Part shown: piece after piece, positions 25,374 through 34,187 of the stretch
Layout: each line of letters opens with the position of its first letter
How positions within the stretch are numbered: the stretch's first letter is position 1
From: Terriglobia bacterium
GTDB lineage: Bacteria > Acidobacteriota > Terriglobia > Bryobacterales > Bryobacteraceae
Reading direction: 5' to 3'
Assembly (NCBI GenBank): GCA_020073265.1
Contig: JAIQFN010000064.1
Span: 1-35,061, forward strand
Length of the DNA: 35,061 nucleotides
The notes under the pieces: generated by a model
What the model saw: the letters and a program-made list of their open reading frames with translations, nothing else
Databases searched by the model: none
Told to the model about the DNA's origin: nothing
Position numbers and translations under genes: made by a program

Positions 25374-26966
25374 ATGAAGACCGGAATCCTGATGGCCGCA
25401 ATCAGCCTTGCTTTTCTTTCCATGGCGATACCTCAGGCGCCAGCTCAACAGGCGGAACCGCGCGAGGGTAACGCGCCCATCTACCGAGTAACGGTAGTGC
25501 AACGTACCGCTAAGGCCATCAATTACCAATACCGTTCCGGGCCCACCAAGATCGATTTTCGCGGCACGGTGCTGCTTCCACACGCCAAAGGTGACGCGAC
25601 CGTGGAAGCGCGCCGGGGACGCACTGAAATTGGGGCGAGGCTGGAAGGCCTGACGACACCCCAACGCTTCGGCAGAGAATACTTGACCTATGTCCTGTGG
25701 GCGATCACGCCGGAGGGCCGGCCGCACAACATTGGGGAATTGATCGCCGATGGCTCCGATAAGGCCAGGGTCCACGTCACCACCGATCTGCAGGCTTTCG
25801 CGTTAATTGTGACCGCGGAGCCTTACTCGGCGGTGCGGCAGCCGAGCGATGTTGTGGTGCTCGAAAACGAGGTGCGTCCCGAAACCCTGGGGATCGTCGA
25901 GCCGGTTCGAGCCAAGTACGAACTTCTGCCGCGCGGCGAGTACACCTGGCGCGTGCCGAGCGACCTCGGCGCGCCCCCGGTCAATTCTCCCAAGGTCTCG
26001 ATGCACGAGTATGACGCGATTGTCGAGCTGTACCAGGCTCGGAACGCCGTCGGCATCGCGGGCAATGCAAACGCGGAACGCTACGCCGCGGACACATTCG
26101 CTCAAGCCAAGAGACTGCTCGCGGAAGCGGAGCGATTGCATGACGAGAAGGCCGACTATAGCCGGGTGGTCCAGAGCGCGCGCGAAGCGGCGCAGACCGC
26201 GGAGGACGCTCGCATGATCGCTCAGCAGCGCCAGCAGGCCGAGCGACTGAAAACCGCCGATGCGGAGCTGTCGGAAGCGCAGGCCAAAGCCGCTAGCGCC
26301 CAACAGGTCCAGGAACGCGCCGCCGGCCAGGTGCAGCAGGCCCAGGCCGAGGCGGACGCCGCGCGGGCACAAGCTCAAGCGGCCCTGGCCGCGCGCGATC
26401 AAGCCGAGGCTGAGGCACGGGCAGCGCGCGAGCGAGTTGCGCCGTCGCGACCCGCGGCCAGCGGCATCCAGGATCAGCGCGAACTGACCGCGGCCCGGGA
26501 ACGCGATTCGCGCATGCGGCTGCTGCAGGACTTGAAGCGAGTCTTTCCCACGCTGGACACGACTCGTGGTTTGGTGGCCACGCTGCCCGATGACAGCTTT
26601 GTCGGCGGAGTGGTTCGAGGTGCGTCCGCAGGTCAGGTGGCTCGGATGGCCACGATCCTGATGCGCCAGCCGGGTCTGTCCGTTTCCGTCGAAGGGCATT
26701 CAGACAGTGCCGCCCGGGATACGCAGGCGCGAGAGCGCGCCGACGCGGTCCGTCATGAGCTGGTTGCCAACGGCGTGCCTGCCGGTTCGGTTTCCGCGAC
26801 GGGATTGGGCGACAGCCGTCCGTTGTCTTCCAACGCCACCTCACAGTGGCGCAAAGAAAACTCGCGAGTCGAAATCGTGATCGCGGGAGACGCCATCGGC
26901 AAGCTGCCGCTGTGGGAACAGACCTACAGCCTCACCCGGCCCGAACAACATCCATCCGGGAGGTGA
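25374..26966 (+). CDS. OmpA-family outer-membrane/peptidoglycan-anchoring protein with coiled coil
   Basis: 530 residues from ATG 25374 (AAGGGTGG upstream). A signal peptide (ILMAAISLAFLSMAIPQAPA) is followed by an N-terminal beta domain (about 35-210: YRVTVVQRTAKAINYQYRSG, FRGTVLLPHAKGDATVEARR). A long Ala/Gln/Glu coiled coil (about 220-380, DUF4398-like start: NAERYAADTFAQAKRLLAEA) leads to a C-terminal OmpA domain with SVSVEGHSDS, RERADAVRHELVANGV and ATGLGDSRPL (the peptidoglycan-binding Asp and Arg are present). It would tether the outer membrane to peptidoglycan. It heads an operon with two further envelope genes. Confidence 0.9.
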   Translation: MKTGILMAAISLAFLSMAIPQAPAQQAEPREGNAPIYRVTVVQRTAKAINYQYRSGPTKIDFRGTVLLPHAKGDATVEARRGRTEIGARLEGLTTPQRFGREYLTYVLWAITPEGRPHNIGELIADGSDKARVHVTTDLQAFALIVTAEPYSAVRQPSDVVVLENEVRPETLGIVEPVRAKYELLPRGEYTWRVPSDLGAPPVNSPKVSMHEYDAIVELYQARNAVGIAGNANAERYAADTFAQAKRLLAEAERLHDEKADYSRVVQSAREAAQTAEDARMIAQQRQQAERLKTADAELSEAQAKAASAQQVQERAAGQVQQAQAEADAARAQAQAALAARDQAEAEARAARERVAPSRPAASGIQDQRELTAARERDSRMRLLQDLKRVFPTLDTTRGLVATLPDDSFVGGVVRGASAGQVARMATILMRQPGLSVSVEGHSDSAARDTQARERADAVRHELVANGVPAGSVSATGLGDSRPLSSNATSQWRKENSRVEIVIAGDAIGKLPLWEQTYSLTRPEQHPSGR

Positions 26967-26972
26967 CAGAAC

Positions 26973-27221
26973 GTGACTCGAGAACGGATTGTGGGTTTTA
27001 TGTTGGGCATCAGCGTGGGAACCGCGGTCGGCTTCTATCTGCGGCCGTCGGAGCGCGATCGAAGAGACCTGCGGCGCGCTCGAACTCCGGAGGGGGCCAC
27101 CAACCTGCGCAAAGCCCGCGATCCACTGACCGCCGTTCGCCCGTCTTCCCAGCGCTGGCCAGAGCAGGCGCATCGCTGGAGCGGCGAACCGGCTCAACGC
27201 AGTGGAACGAACAAACAGTGA
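26973..27221 (+). CDS. Small single-pass membrane protein (YtxH-like)
   Basis: 82 residues starting at GTG 26973 with GGAGG about nine bases upstream. One short N-terminal membrane helix (VGFMLGISVGTAVGFYLRPS) is followed by a basic, disordered tail. This layout resembles YtxH-type stress proteins, without sequence identity that I can assert. It sits six bases after the OmpA gene and 24 before the BON lipoprotein gene. Confidence 0.7.
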   Translation: MTRERIVGFMLGISVGTAVGFYLRPSERDRRDLRRARTPEGATNLRKARDPLTAVRPSSQRWPEQAHRWSGEPAQRSGTNKQ

Positions 27222-27245
27222 AAAGGAACGAGAAAGGAGACCGAG

Positions 27246-27848
27246 ATGCGAATCGCAATGACTCTACTGATGGCTGGATTGCTGACTAGCCTGGGTTGCT
27301 CGAATACCGGCACGCAGGTGACGTCAGCGGCCAGCTTGACGAATTCGGATTTGCAGCAGATGGTACAGTCCAAGCTGACTTCCGATCCACAGCTTGCGCA
27401 GGTTGAGGTAAGCGCGGATGCGGATCAAAACCAGGTTACATTGTCGGGTTCGGTCGCATCCGAACAGGCGCGCAGCGATGCCGTCGATATGGCCAAAGCT
27501 GCCCACGCGAACCTGCAGGTGGTGGACAAGATCGATGTGAAGCCGCCAGAGGTATCGCGCAGCGACTACACCGCGGACATGGCCCGAGAGACCAGGGAGA
27601 AGGCCAAGGCGCTGGGCGACAAGATCGGCCAGTCGCTGGATGACGCCTGGATTTATACCAAGATCGAGACCAAGCTGGCGGGCAACTCCACCACGCCGGC
27701 TCTGAAGATCAATGTCGACGTCGCCAGGAATGTCGTAACCCTGCGCGGCGACGTGGACTCCGCGGCTGCCAAACAGGAAGCCGAGCAGATCGCCAAGGAC
27801 ACCGACGGCGTCAAGGCGGTGCGGAACCTCATCAACGTGAAGGCATAG
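27246..27848 (+). CDS. BON-domain lipoprotein (two BON domains)
   Basis: 200 residues. A lipoprotein signal with the lipobox LTSLGC (Cys18) indicates outer-membrane or periplasmic anchoring. BON domain 1 spans about 35-100 (LQQMVQSKLTSDPQLAQVEV, NQVTLSGSVASEQARSDAVD) and BON domain 2 about 134-200 (WIYTKIETKLAGNSTTPALK, NVVTLRGDVDSAAAKQEAEQ). Similar to OsmY-type envelope proteins that respond to osmotic or acid stress. AAAGGAGA lies upstream of the ATG. It is the last gene of the OmpA operon, convergent with the phosphatase gene 25 bases on. Confidence 0.9.
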   Translation: MRIAMTLLMAGLLTSLGCSNTGTQVTSAASLTNSDLQQMVQSKLTSDPQLAQVEVSADADQNQVTLSGSVASEQARSDAVDMAKAAHANLQVVDKIDVKPPEVSRSDYTADMARETREKAKALGDKIGQSLDDAWIYTKIETKLAGNSTTPALKINVDVARNVVTLRGDVDSAAAKQEAEQIAKDTDGVKAVRNLINVKA

Positions 27849-27872
27849 CGGCTCGGAGATTCGGCAGGCACA

Positions 27873-28508
27873 CTAGCGCACGCTGGGAGCTTGGAGGGCC
27901 GGATCTCCCTGAGTTGCGGGCAGGGTCGCCGGCAGGGTCCCTGTTCCCGATGCAGCGGCGGCGGCTTTCTGAGGCGGCTGATACTGGATCACGTACTTCT
28001 GCAGGGCGCGTTGATACCAGCTCATTCCGTAGGACCGGGCTTCGCTGAGCGCCTTCTTGTTGTCCCAGCGGTCGTGACCGATTCGATAGCACGCAATCAC
28101 GGCGCCGGTCCGGTCGGCCCCACGCTGGCAGTGCACGAAAACGGGAACAGCCGTGGCGTCATCGAACAGCGCGAGAACCTTGGCAACCTGTTCGTCAGTT
28201 GGCGTGCTCATTCCCTTCATGGGCACGCTGACGTATCGCATGCCCCTGGCTTCGACCAGCCGCTGTTCCTCGGCCTGGGAATGCTCGCCGATGAGGCGGA
28301 GGTCGACGACGGTCTTGATTCCCAGCTTCGCCAAGCTGTCAAATCCCAGCTCGGCAGGCTGAGCGCCTCGATACACCGTTTGGCTGACTTTTTGAAAGTT
28401 GGAAACGCCGGTTAGTTGTGGGCTGCCGGCGGCCAAAAGAACCGGCAAAAATGCCGAGAGAAGGCACACGGCCATCCGGCGCCACAGCGAGGAGTGATAG
28501 AAGTTCAT
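27873..28508 (-). CDS. Secreted dual-specificity/tyrosine phosphatase-like protein
   Basis: 211 residues. The signal peptide (RRMAVCLLSAFLPVLLAAGS) is followed by a phosphatase domain with SQTVYRGAQPAELGFDSLAK, IKTVVDLR, and the C-x5-R active-site loop VHCQRGADRTG (C127, R133). The general-acid aspartate is less clear. The C-terminus is Ala/Pro-rich. The fold and the 'YRGAQP' start are typical of bacterial DSP4-like or phytase-like cysteine phosphatases. Substrates could be phosphotyrosine, inositol phosphate or lipid phosphate; sequence alone does not decide. It is divergent from the TIGR03118 gene across a 201-base region without a strong promoter match. Confidence 0.88.
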   Translation of the reverse strand: MNFYHSSLWRRMAVCLLSAFLPVLLAAGSPQLTGVSNFQKVSQTVYRGAQPAELGFDSLAKLGIKTVVDLRLIGEHSQAEEQRLVEARGMRYVSVPMKGMSTPTDEQVAKVLALFDDATAVPVFVHCQRGADRTGAVIACYRIGHDRWDNKKALSEARSYGMSWYQRALQKYVIQYQPPQKAAAAASGTGTLPATLPATQGDPALQAPSVR

Positions 28509-28709
28509 TGGATGCGAACCTTAAGGGGGGCCGAAAGAGAAGACGCCCGCGAAATGCAATTGGTTGCCTTCTCACGGTTTCAAATCTCGCCAGTCACTTG
28601 TTTCTAACGTCGCCGGAGTACACGGTCTTACAAAAACTTCACAATATCTTAGCTTCCTGGAGCGTAGCAAGCGCGCGTCCGGAGCGATCCAACCGGCGGA
28701 GGATCGCTC

Positions 28710-29855
28710 ATGAAGAAGCACATCATTCTCTACCTGACCGCGCCCCTGCTGGTGGTTGCGATTCCGAGAATTGCGAAGTCGGAACCGCGCGGCAACGTCT
28801 ATATCCGGCACAATCTGGTCTCAGACTTGCCGGCCCATTCCGAGCACCGTGACCCCAATCTGGTGAACCCTTGGGGCGTCACCTTCTCTCCGACGGGTCC
28901 CTTCTGGATCTCGGACAATCATACGGGCGTTTCAACGGTCTACGATGCGCGTGGGAACTCGCTGCCCGAAGGCGCGCCGCTGGTGGTTCAGATCCCGCCG
29001 CCAGCGGGAGGAATGCCGCCCGCCGCTCCAACCTGAATCGTCTTCAACGGCACGGCGAACTTCGCTCTGGCGCCTGGCAAAGCGGCGCTGTTCATCTTCG
29101 CGACCGAAGACGGAACGATCTCCGGCTGGAATCAATCAGTCGATCCCACGCACGCGATTCTCAAGGTGGATAACTCGGGATCAGGCGCCGTGTACAAGGG
29201 ATTGGCCCTGGGCAGCAGCGGCGGCGGGACCTTCTTGTACGCAACCAATTTCAATGCAGGCAGGGTGGATGTCTTCGACAGCAATTTCATGCCGGCCATG
29301 CCCGGCTCGTTCCTGGACGCGAGCATTCCGGCCGGCTTCGCGCCCTTCGGCATCCAGAACGTAGGAGGCAAGTTGCTGGTGACCTACGCCAAGCAGGATG
29401 CCGCCAAGCATGACGACATCGCGGGCCCTGGTAACGGCTTCGTGGATGTCTTCGACTCAAACGGAACGCTGCTGCAGCGCCTGATTTCGGCAGGCGCTCT
29501 GAATTCTCCGTGGGGCATCGCGATGTCGCCCGCCAACTTCGGCGATTTCAGCAACAGCCTGCTGATTGGAAACTTCGGCGATGGAACGATCCACGCGTTC
29601 GACCCGCAGACGGGAGCGCTGCGCGGCCAACTGCTGATTCCCTCGGGCCGTCCTCTGACGATCCAGGGCCTGTGGGGCTTGACGTTCGGCAACGGCGGGC
29701 AAGCGGGCGATCCAGGGATTCTGTATTTCACGGCGGGCATTCCCGGCCCGGGCGCAGTGGAAGACCATGGGTTGTTCGGCCAGATCAGGCCGCAGCACGC
29801 CCGTGACGATGACCGGGATCATGACGGCGAAGGCAAAGGAAAAGATCGCGACTGA
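28710..29855 (+). pseudogene. TIGR03118-family secreted protein interrupted by one in-frame TGA
   Basis: The reading frame runs 381 codons with a single TGA at 29034-29036 (codon 109). Upstream: a signal peptide (HIILYLTAPLLVVAIPRIAK), then VNPWGVTFSPTGPFWISDNH, typical of TIGR03118. The stop falls in PPAAPT-stop-IVFNGTANFA, where family members carry glycine (PTGIVFN), so a GGA to TGA change explains it. Downstream the frame continues with clear family motifs (GFAPFGIQNVGGKLLVTYAK, LNSPWGIAMSPANFGDFSNS, GLWGLTFGNGG) to a charged Asp/Lys tail. GGAGG precedes the ATG. No other disabling change is visible, so the loss is recent, or the base is a sequencing error or readthrough site. Confidence 0.8.
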
Positions 29856-29899
29856 CTGGCGCGCCGGCGCAAGTCGCGGCTGCAGTCCCCGGCACGAAG

Positions 29900-31492
29900 C
29901 TATAGCGTTCCGGTCCGGAGGTCCTTGGGAAGTGCGAAGCGCAAACAGGTCCCAGGCTCCGGCGGCGATTCGATCCAGATGCGGCCGCCGTGCCTTTCGA
30001 TGATTTTCTTGCAAAGCGCGAGACCGATTCCGGCGCCGGACACTTGCGGGCCGTGCAAACGTTTGAATAGACCGAAGACCTGATCCCGATACTGAGGTTC
30101 AATGCCGATGCCGTTGTCACTCACGGAAAGGACCCATTCGCCGCCGCTTTCCGCGGCTGAGACGTGCACCCGCGGGGTTTTGTCGTCGCGATACTTGATC
30201 GCATTTCCGATGAGATTCTGAAAGACCATGACCAGTTGCGGCTCATTCATAGCAAGCACGGGAAGTGGATCGTGCGTGATCACAGCCTCACTCTCTTGAA
30301 TGGCCGCGGCCAGATTCAGCAGCGCTGCTTGCAGCGCGCGAGTGCCATCGGTATCCGCGCCGGATAGCCCCATATCACCGGCTCTTGAGTACAGCAAGAA
30401 TCCGTCGACGAGGGCTGCCATGCGACGCACGCCAGAAGTGATGTAGTTTATGAACTCGTCCGCCTCCTCGCTGAGTTGTCCACGATAGCGTTTCGCCAGC
30501 AGCTCCGCAAAGCTGCCGGTCATCCGCAGGGGTTCCTTCAAGTCATGACTGGCGGCATAGGCAAATTGCTGCAGGTCGGCGTTGGATCGCGCCAGCTCCT
30601 GGGCCTGGTTCGCAAGCTGGTTGCGGGCTTGCTCACGTTCCCAGACCACGGCTGACACTGCCAGCACCATGACCGCACCCACGCCCAGATAGGCCTGCAA
30701 CAGCAGCAGCGATTCATTGGGCGAACCTGTCACGAAAGGGCCAAAACCGTGCAGCGTGCTCCGCAGGGCGACACTCGCCAGAAGAACACTCGACGCGGTG
30801 GCGCCTCGGGGGCCAAAACGGAACGCACTCCAGAGCAGTACTGGAGTAACGATGAATTCGAGAGGGTAGTTTGTTCGGCTCCACGGCGCCCAGCTACCGA
30901 AGGCGACTATGCCCAAGACCAACAGACATGCGATCAACAGAATCGCTTCGCCGATACGCAGCCAGTTTATCCGCTCTCGCCGAGCCCAGAGCACCAGCAA
31001 CGGCGCGAACAGCACTGCTCCGACTGCGTCTCCAAGCCACCATGTCAACCAAATGGGTCCAGCCGCATTCCACGCCGCGAGCCGGCCGAGACACAGGACC
31101 GTCACGCCAATGGTGGCGCTAACCGCGGTGCTGACGCCGGCCAGCAGTGCGAACCGAAAAACGTCCAGCGGCCGGAAGAATGCTTCGCGGCCGCCCGCAA
31201 ACCGGTTCACCAGTAGCGATCCCACGATGGCCTCTAGCGTGTTTCCTGACGCGATCCCCAGGGAGGTCCAGAGTGTTCCGGCGGTCGTCAAATTGACAAT
31301 AAACGCACCTGCCAGGATGCTGGGCCACACCCAAACACCCAGCATTAACATGGTGGCAAGCGCGATGCCGGTGGGAGGCCAGACCGCGGTCGCGCTCTCA
31401 TGCAAGAACGCCAGCCTGAGACCCAGTTTTCCAGTCGCAATGTAGACCAGCGTGACGATCAACAGAACGAAGAGGCGACGAGGCCAGGTCAT
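29900..31492 (-). CDS. MASE1-domain membrane histidine kinase
   Basis: 530 residues. The first ~280 form a MASE1 sensor with about eight membrane segments (RLFVLLIVTLVYIATGKLGL, HESATAVWPPTGIALATMLM, TWWLGDAVGAVLFAPLLVLW). A short coiled coil leads to HisKA with H316 in AYAASHDLKEPLR, then a HATPase_c domain with N (QNLIGNAIKYRD), SDNGIGIEPQYRD and GAGIGLALCKKIIERHGG boxes. The ligand of MASE1 is unknown. It is divergent from the receiver gene at 31657, its most likely partner. The HisKA block resembles that of the kinase at 32131-32955. Confidence 0.92.
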   Translation of the reverse strand: MTWPRRLFVLLIVTLVYIATGKLGLRLAFLHESATAVWPPTGIALATMLMLGVWVWPSILAGAFIVNLTTAGTLWTSLGIASGNTLEAIVGSLLVNRFAGGREAFFRPLDVFRFALLAGVSTAVSATIGVTVLCLGRLAAWNAAGPIWLTWWLGDAVGAVLFAPLLVLWARRERINWLRIGEAILLIACLLVLGIVAFGSWAPWSRTNYPLEFIVTPVLLWSAFRFGPRGATASSVLLASVALRSTLHGFGPFVTGSPNESLLLLQAYLGVGAVMVLAVSAVVWEREQARNQLANQAQELARSNADLQQFAYAASHDLKEPLRMTGSFAELLAKRYRGQLSEEADEFINYITSGVRRMAALVDGFLLYSRAGDMGLSGADTDGTRALQAALLNLAAAIQESEAVITHDPLPVLAMNEPQLVMVFQNLIGNAIKYRDDKTPRVHVSAAESGGEWVLSVSDNGIGIEPQYRDQVFGLFKRLHGPQVSGAGIGLALCKKIIERHGGRIWIESPPEPGTCLRFALPKDLRTGTL

Positions 31493-31656
31493 GCCAGATT
31501 CCTGAGGTGGACGTGAACTATTCTAGTGCATCCAATGGCGGCCATCCTGGCGCGACGGCCAGCGTTGCGATGGGCCGCGGCGCCAGGGACCGAAGGCGGG
31601 TGGTATCCGCCGCGCGATCGCGTTAGACTAAGCAAGTCAGCATCCAGGAGCAGCCT

Positions 31657-32076
31657 ATGAACCCTGTGTCTGTCCTAGTGATCGAGGACAGCAAGGCTGA
31701 CGCCTTGCTGATGCGGACGATCCTGTCCGGCTCGTCCATGCCAATCGAAGTGACGATCGTCGAAGATGGCGAGAGCGCAACTAGCATGCTCCGCAATCCG
31801 GAGTTCGAGCCGGATCTCATCGTTACGGACCTGAACCTTCCTGGATCCTCCGGCGACCACTTTCTAATCCGGTATCAGCGCGGCGATACTCCTGTGGTTG
31901 TCTTCAGCTCTTCCAAGAGCCCCACCGATGCAGCCAGGGCTCTCGAACTCGGAGCGAGCGAGTTTGTGGAGAAGCCGGTTACTCTGGACGCCTTCGCGGA
32001 AGCCCTCTGGGCGGTGATCCGGAAATGGACGGCCGGAAGGCACGGCACACGCAAGGGAGTGTTGGAGAGGAGATGA
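31657..32076 (+). CDS. Stand-alone response regulator receiver
   Basis: 139 residues, a single CheY-like receiver of the Rcp1 type. The phospho-acceptor is D58 (LIVTDLNLPG), with acidic residues E10/D11 (VIEDSKAD), the switch serine region VVVFSSSK and K in EFVEKPVT. No output domain follows, so it likely acts through protein contact or phosphotransfer. AGGAG lies upstream of the ATG. It sits between two kinases with near-identical HisKA style, divergent from one and convergent with the other, an arrangement that suggests both act on it. It cannot itself be the sigma-54 activator. Confidence 0.9.
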   Translation: MNPVSVLVIEDSKADALLMRTILSGSSMPIEVTIVEDGESATSMLRNPEFEPDLIVTDLNLPGSSGDHFLIRYQRGDTPVVVFSSSKSPTDAARALELGASEFVEKPVTLDAFAEALWAVIRKWTAGRHGTRKGVLERR

Positions 32077-32130
32077 CTGGCCTCCATCGATTGCCAGCAA
32101 CGGCCCGCTGACTCGACATCCAGCGGACGC

Positions 32131-32955
32131 TTAAACGGGGCCCAACTGTTTTGGCAGCGTGAACCGAAAGGTTGCGCCTTGGCCGGCCGCCGATTCCACC
32201 CAGATTTTCCCACCCTGTTGCTCCACGATGCGCTTACAAATGGCCAGCCCGATGCCGCTGCCCGGATACTCGGCGCCGTGAAGGCGCTTGAATGCGCCGA
32301 AGATCTGTTCGTGATCGACAGGGTCGATGCCGATCCCGTTGTCTTTGACGGCAAACGTGATGGAGTCGTCGCCTTCCGCGGCGCAGATGTGGATTCGCGG
32401 CGGGTCAGCTCCCCGGAATGTGAGTGCGTTCGAAAGCAGTTGCCGGAACAATTGAGACAATTGCGCGTAGTCGGACCTGAGGCCGGGAAGCGGATCGAAG
32501 CTGATCTGAGCGCCGGTCTCTCGGATCACATTATCGAGATCGAGCAGAACCCCCTGCAATGCAGCCCCGGAATCCACCTGCGCGAGGGGCTCCCGCGGGT
32601 CTCGGAACTGCTGTGAATAAACCAGCAGATCGGTGAGCAGGCGATCCATCCTTTGCACCGCGTCGACAATGTATTGCATGAACTCGCGGCCAGTGCTGTC
32701 CAACTGGCCTGCATAGACCCGGTCGAGCATCTGAGTGTAGCTCGCAACGGTTCGCAGCGGCTGGCGCAGATCGTGCGCGACGGCGTACGCAAACTGGCGG
32801 AAATCCTCGCTGTGTTGCTTTCGTTCCCTGCGCAGCTGGGCGCGAGAGTCTTCTTGGTCGGCCGCGGGGAACTGCTGGATCTCGGATCCTCCTGGCGGCG
32901 ATTCGTGCGCTGCCTCGGGAGCGTCGAAGCCGCTCTTGCGGTTCTTGGGGCTCAT
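32131..32955 (-). CDS. Soluble histidine kinase lacking a sensor domain
   Basis: 274 residues from ATG 32955. About 50 disordered charged residues precede HisKA with H61 (AYAVAHDLRQPLR), a coiled second helix (FMQYIVDAVQRMDRLLTDLL), and a HATPase_c domain with the N box (RQLLSNALTFRG), VKDNGIGIDPVDHEQIF, and GSGIGLAICKRIVEQQGG. The kinase core resembles those of bacteriophytochromes, but no GAF, PAS or PHY domain is present, so input must come from a partner protein. A TTG start at 32976 is possible but has no better ribosome site. It is convergent with the receiver gene. The 172-base gap upstream holds the promoter of the next gene. Confidence 0.9.
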   Translation of the reverse strand: MSPKNRKSGFDAPEAAHESPPGGSEIQQFPAADQEDSRAQLRRERKQHSEDFRQFAYAVAHDLRQPLRTVASYTQMLDRVYAGQLDSTGREFMQYIVDAVQRMDRLLTDLLVYSQQFRDPREPLAQVDSGAALQGVLLDLDNVIRETGAQISFDPLPGLRSDYAQLSQLFRQLLSNALTFRGADPPRIHICAAEGDDSITFAVKDNGIGIDPVDHEQIFGAFKRLHGAEYPGSGIGLAICKRIVEQQGGKIWVESAAGQGATFRFTLPKQLGPV

Positions 32956-33093
32956 TTCTCTCGGAATCCATCTCAATTATTGCAGAGCGGATGTTACGAA
33001 TCGAGAATGAGCCGGTCGGGCGGCTCTTACACGGACTGTAATTTCTGCCAAGGACCGCTAGCGATAAATCCTCGCCGAATCACGGTTTGGACG

Positions 33094-33109
33094 TGGCAAT
33101 CGCCGTGCT
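33094..33109 (+). promoter_or_regulatory. Probable sigma-54 promoter of the zinc-ribbon gene at 33128
   Basis: TGGCAATCGCCGTGCT matches 9 of 12 positions with exact spacing and GG/GC intact. The predicted +1 at about 33120 leaves only an 8-base leader with no Shine-Dalgarno sequence. Confidence 0.5.
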
Positions 33110-33127
33110 TGCACTGGTGCTCGAGCT

Positions 33128-33322
33128 ATGAACCCGTTACGCCCAACCAGCACTTGTCCGAAGTGCCATTGGACGACGGTGCGTCCTTCCTTGAAACGGA
33201 CCCGGTTGGACCGCGTCTTGAACCTGGTTGGTCTGCGTCCCTTCCGCTGCCGCTCATGCCGACATCGCTTCTATCGCCTTGCATGGCGCGCGAGCAGCAA
33301 CGTCTCCGCGAGTTGGAACTGA
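33128..33322 (+). CDS. Small zinc-ribbon protein
   Basis: 64 residues with CPKC near the N-terminus and CRSC 31 residues later (PFRCRSCRHRFYRL), separated by the basic segment RPSLKRTRLDRVLNLVGLRP. The composition and order recur as a short uncharacterised protein in acidobacteria. It is probably a zinc-binding nucleic-acid or membrane-associated factor, but no function is known to me. It is convergent with the secreted-protein gene, 24 bases away. It resembles the other small zinc-ribbon protein at 19957-20151 only in general plan. Confidence 0.7.
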   Translation: MNPLRPTSTCPKCHWTTVRPSLKRTRLDRVLNLVGLRPFRCRSCRHRFYRLAWRASSNVSASWN

Positions 33323-33345
33323 CGCGGGCGGGCTTCTTTGCGCTG

Positions 33346-33807
33346 CTATTGACGTTCGAAGACCAGAGTCTCCGGGCCATGGCCGGGCCGCTCCACCGTC
33401 AGTACCAACGAGCCGTCGGTTGCGAGATTGTAACGTTCGACCGTAGTTGCGTTGTCCTTGGTCGAAGTGACCTCGAGCGTGTTTCCTTCCCACTTGGGCT
33501 TGGCCTTGGAATCCGGACCGGAGTGAATGGATGCATTGTGCGGCGCGTCCGCGCTGAAGCGGTAGGACACGGTCTGGCCGTTCTGGTCGTAGGTGAAGCT
33601 TTCCGCAACGTAGATGTGGTGCTCCCGGTCATAAATCGTTACCGTGCCAGCCTGGAGCGCGGGTTCCCCGCCAAACTGACTCCGTGCGGGTGCCAGTTTC
33701 CAGGTGCCATTCAATTCGTGATGATGGCTCTCGGCCCAGCCCCAGGCCGGGAACAACGCTAGTATCGCGAGCGATGTCAGAAGAGTCTTAACCTGATGTA
33801 ACAACAT
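33346..33807 (-). CDS. Small secreted beta-barrel-like protein
   Basis: 153 residues with a signal peptide (VKTLLTSLAILALFPAWGWA). The mature part starts HHHELNGTWKLAPARSQFGG and contains strands typical of a lipocalin-like fold of acidobacterial secreted proteins (AGTVTIYDREHHIYVAESFT, YDQNGQTVSYRFSADA, NTLEVTSTKDNATTVERYNL), ending ETLVFERQ. No catalytic motif. GGAGGC lies three bases before the ATG, within the 11-base leader predicted from the sigma-54 promoter at 33829-33844. Confidence 0.8.
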   Translation of the reverse strand: MLLHQVKTLLTSLAILALFPAWGWAESHHHELNGTWKLAPARSQFGGEPALQAGTVTIYDREHHIYVAESFTYDQNGQTVSYRFSADAPHNASIHSGPDSKAKPKWEGNTLEVTSTKDNATTVERYNLATDGSLVLTVERPGHGPETLVFERQ

Positions 33808-33828
33808 GCTGCCTCCACGTTCTGGGCC

Positions 33829-33844
33829 TGCAAGCCTGGTACCA
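33829..33844 (-). promoter_or_regulatory. Sigma-54 promoter of the small secreted-protein gene
   Basis: Minus-strand TGGTACCAGGCTTGCA matches 10 of 12 positions with a perfect TTGCA -12 block. The predicted +1 is about 33818, directly before the GGAGGC site. Confidence 0.65.
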
Positions 33845-33913
33845 CGACGCGTGGAAACCCGCCATCAGAAGCTTGTGAGCCACTATGGCTCGCACTCTTC
33901 GTTCGAAAAACGC

Positions 33914-34162
33914 TCACGCCCTTCTCAGCACTCTCACGAATGCCACCAGCAGAACGGCGCCCAGGATCGCGACCAGGATGCTGGGAATCAATCCTCCGCC
34001 GCTGTGAAGGCCGAGCAGCCGCAGGATCCATCCGCCCACGATCCCGCCGCAGATTCCTACGAGAATGTCCATGAGCGGACCGTAGCCGGAACCCTTCATG
34101 ATTTTTCCCGTCGCCCAACCCGCGATCAGGCCCACTATGATGACCCAGAGCAGCCACATCAT
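33914..34162 (-). CDS. GlsB/YeaQ/YmgE-family stress membrane protein
   Basis: 82 residues, almost wholly hydrophobic: MMWLLWVIIVGLIAGWATGK, then a loop (IMKGSGYGPLMD), a glycine-zipper helix (ILVGICGGIVGGWILRLLGL) and a third helix (GLIPSILVAILGAVLLVAFV). The length and the three-helix plan match transglycosylase-associated or GlsB-like proteins that are induced in stationary or acid stress. GAGGAGGTT lies upstream of the ATG. It is 25 bases downstream of the disrupted gene and in the same direction, so the upstream insertion element may affect its expression. Confidence 0.9.
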   Translation of the reverse strand: MMWLLWVIIVGLIAGWATGKIMKGSGYGPLMDILVGICGGIVGGWILRLLGLHSGGGLIPSILVAILGAVLLVAFVRVLRRA

Positions 34163-34187
34163 AACCTCCTCGCAGGGATCCGCGCCG

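Noticed and set aside
28537-28555. AGGCAACCAATTGCA (minus) as a promoter of the phosphatase gene
   Set aside because: GG and GC are one base too close for an RpoN site, and the distance to the gene is not helped by any ribosome or leader signal.
29034-29036. UGA recoded as glycine (alternative genetic code)
   Set aside because: Some candidate phyla read UGA as Gly and the family expects Gly here, but many intact genes in this window end in TGA (for example the malic enzyme and the E1/E2 chain), so the standard code holds.
31601-31616. -24/-12-like sequence before the receiver gene
   Set aside because: TGGTATCCGCCGCGCG keeps GG/GC spacing but matches only about half of the other positions; likely chance in GC-rich DNA. 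A similar weak match at 28658-28673 before the TIGR03118 gene was also dropped.
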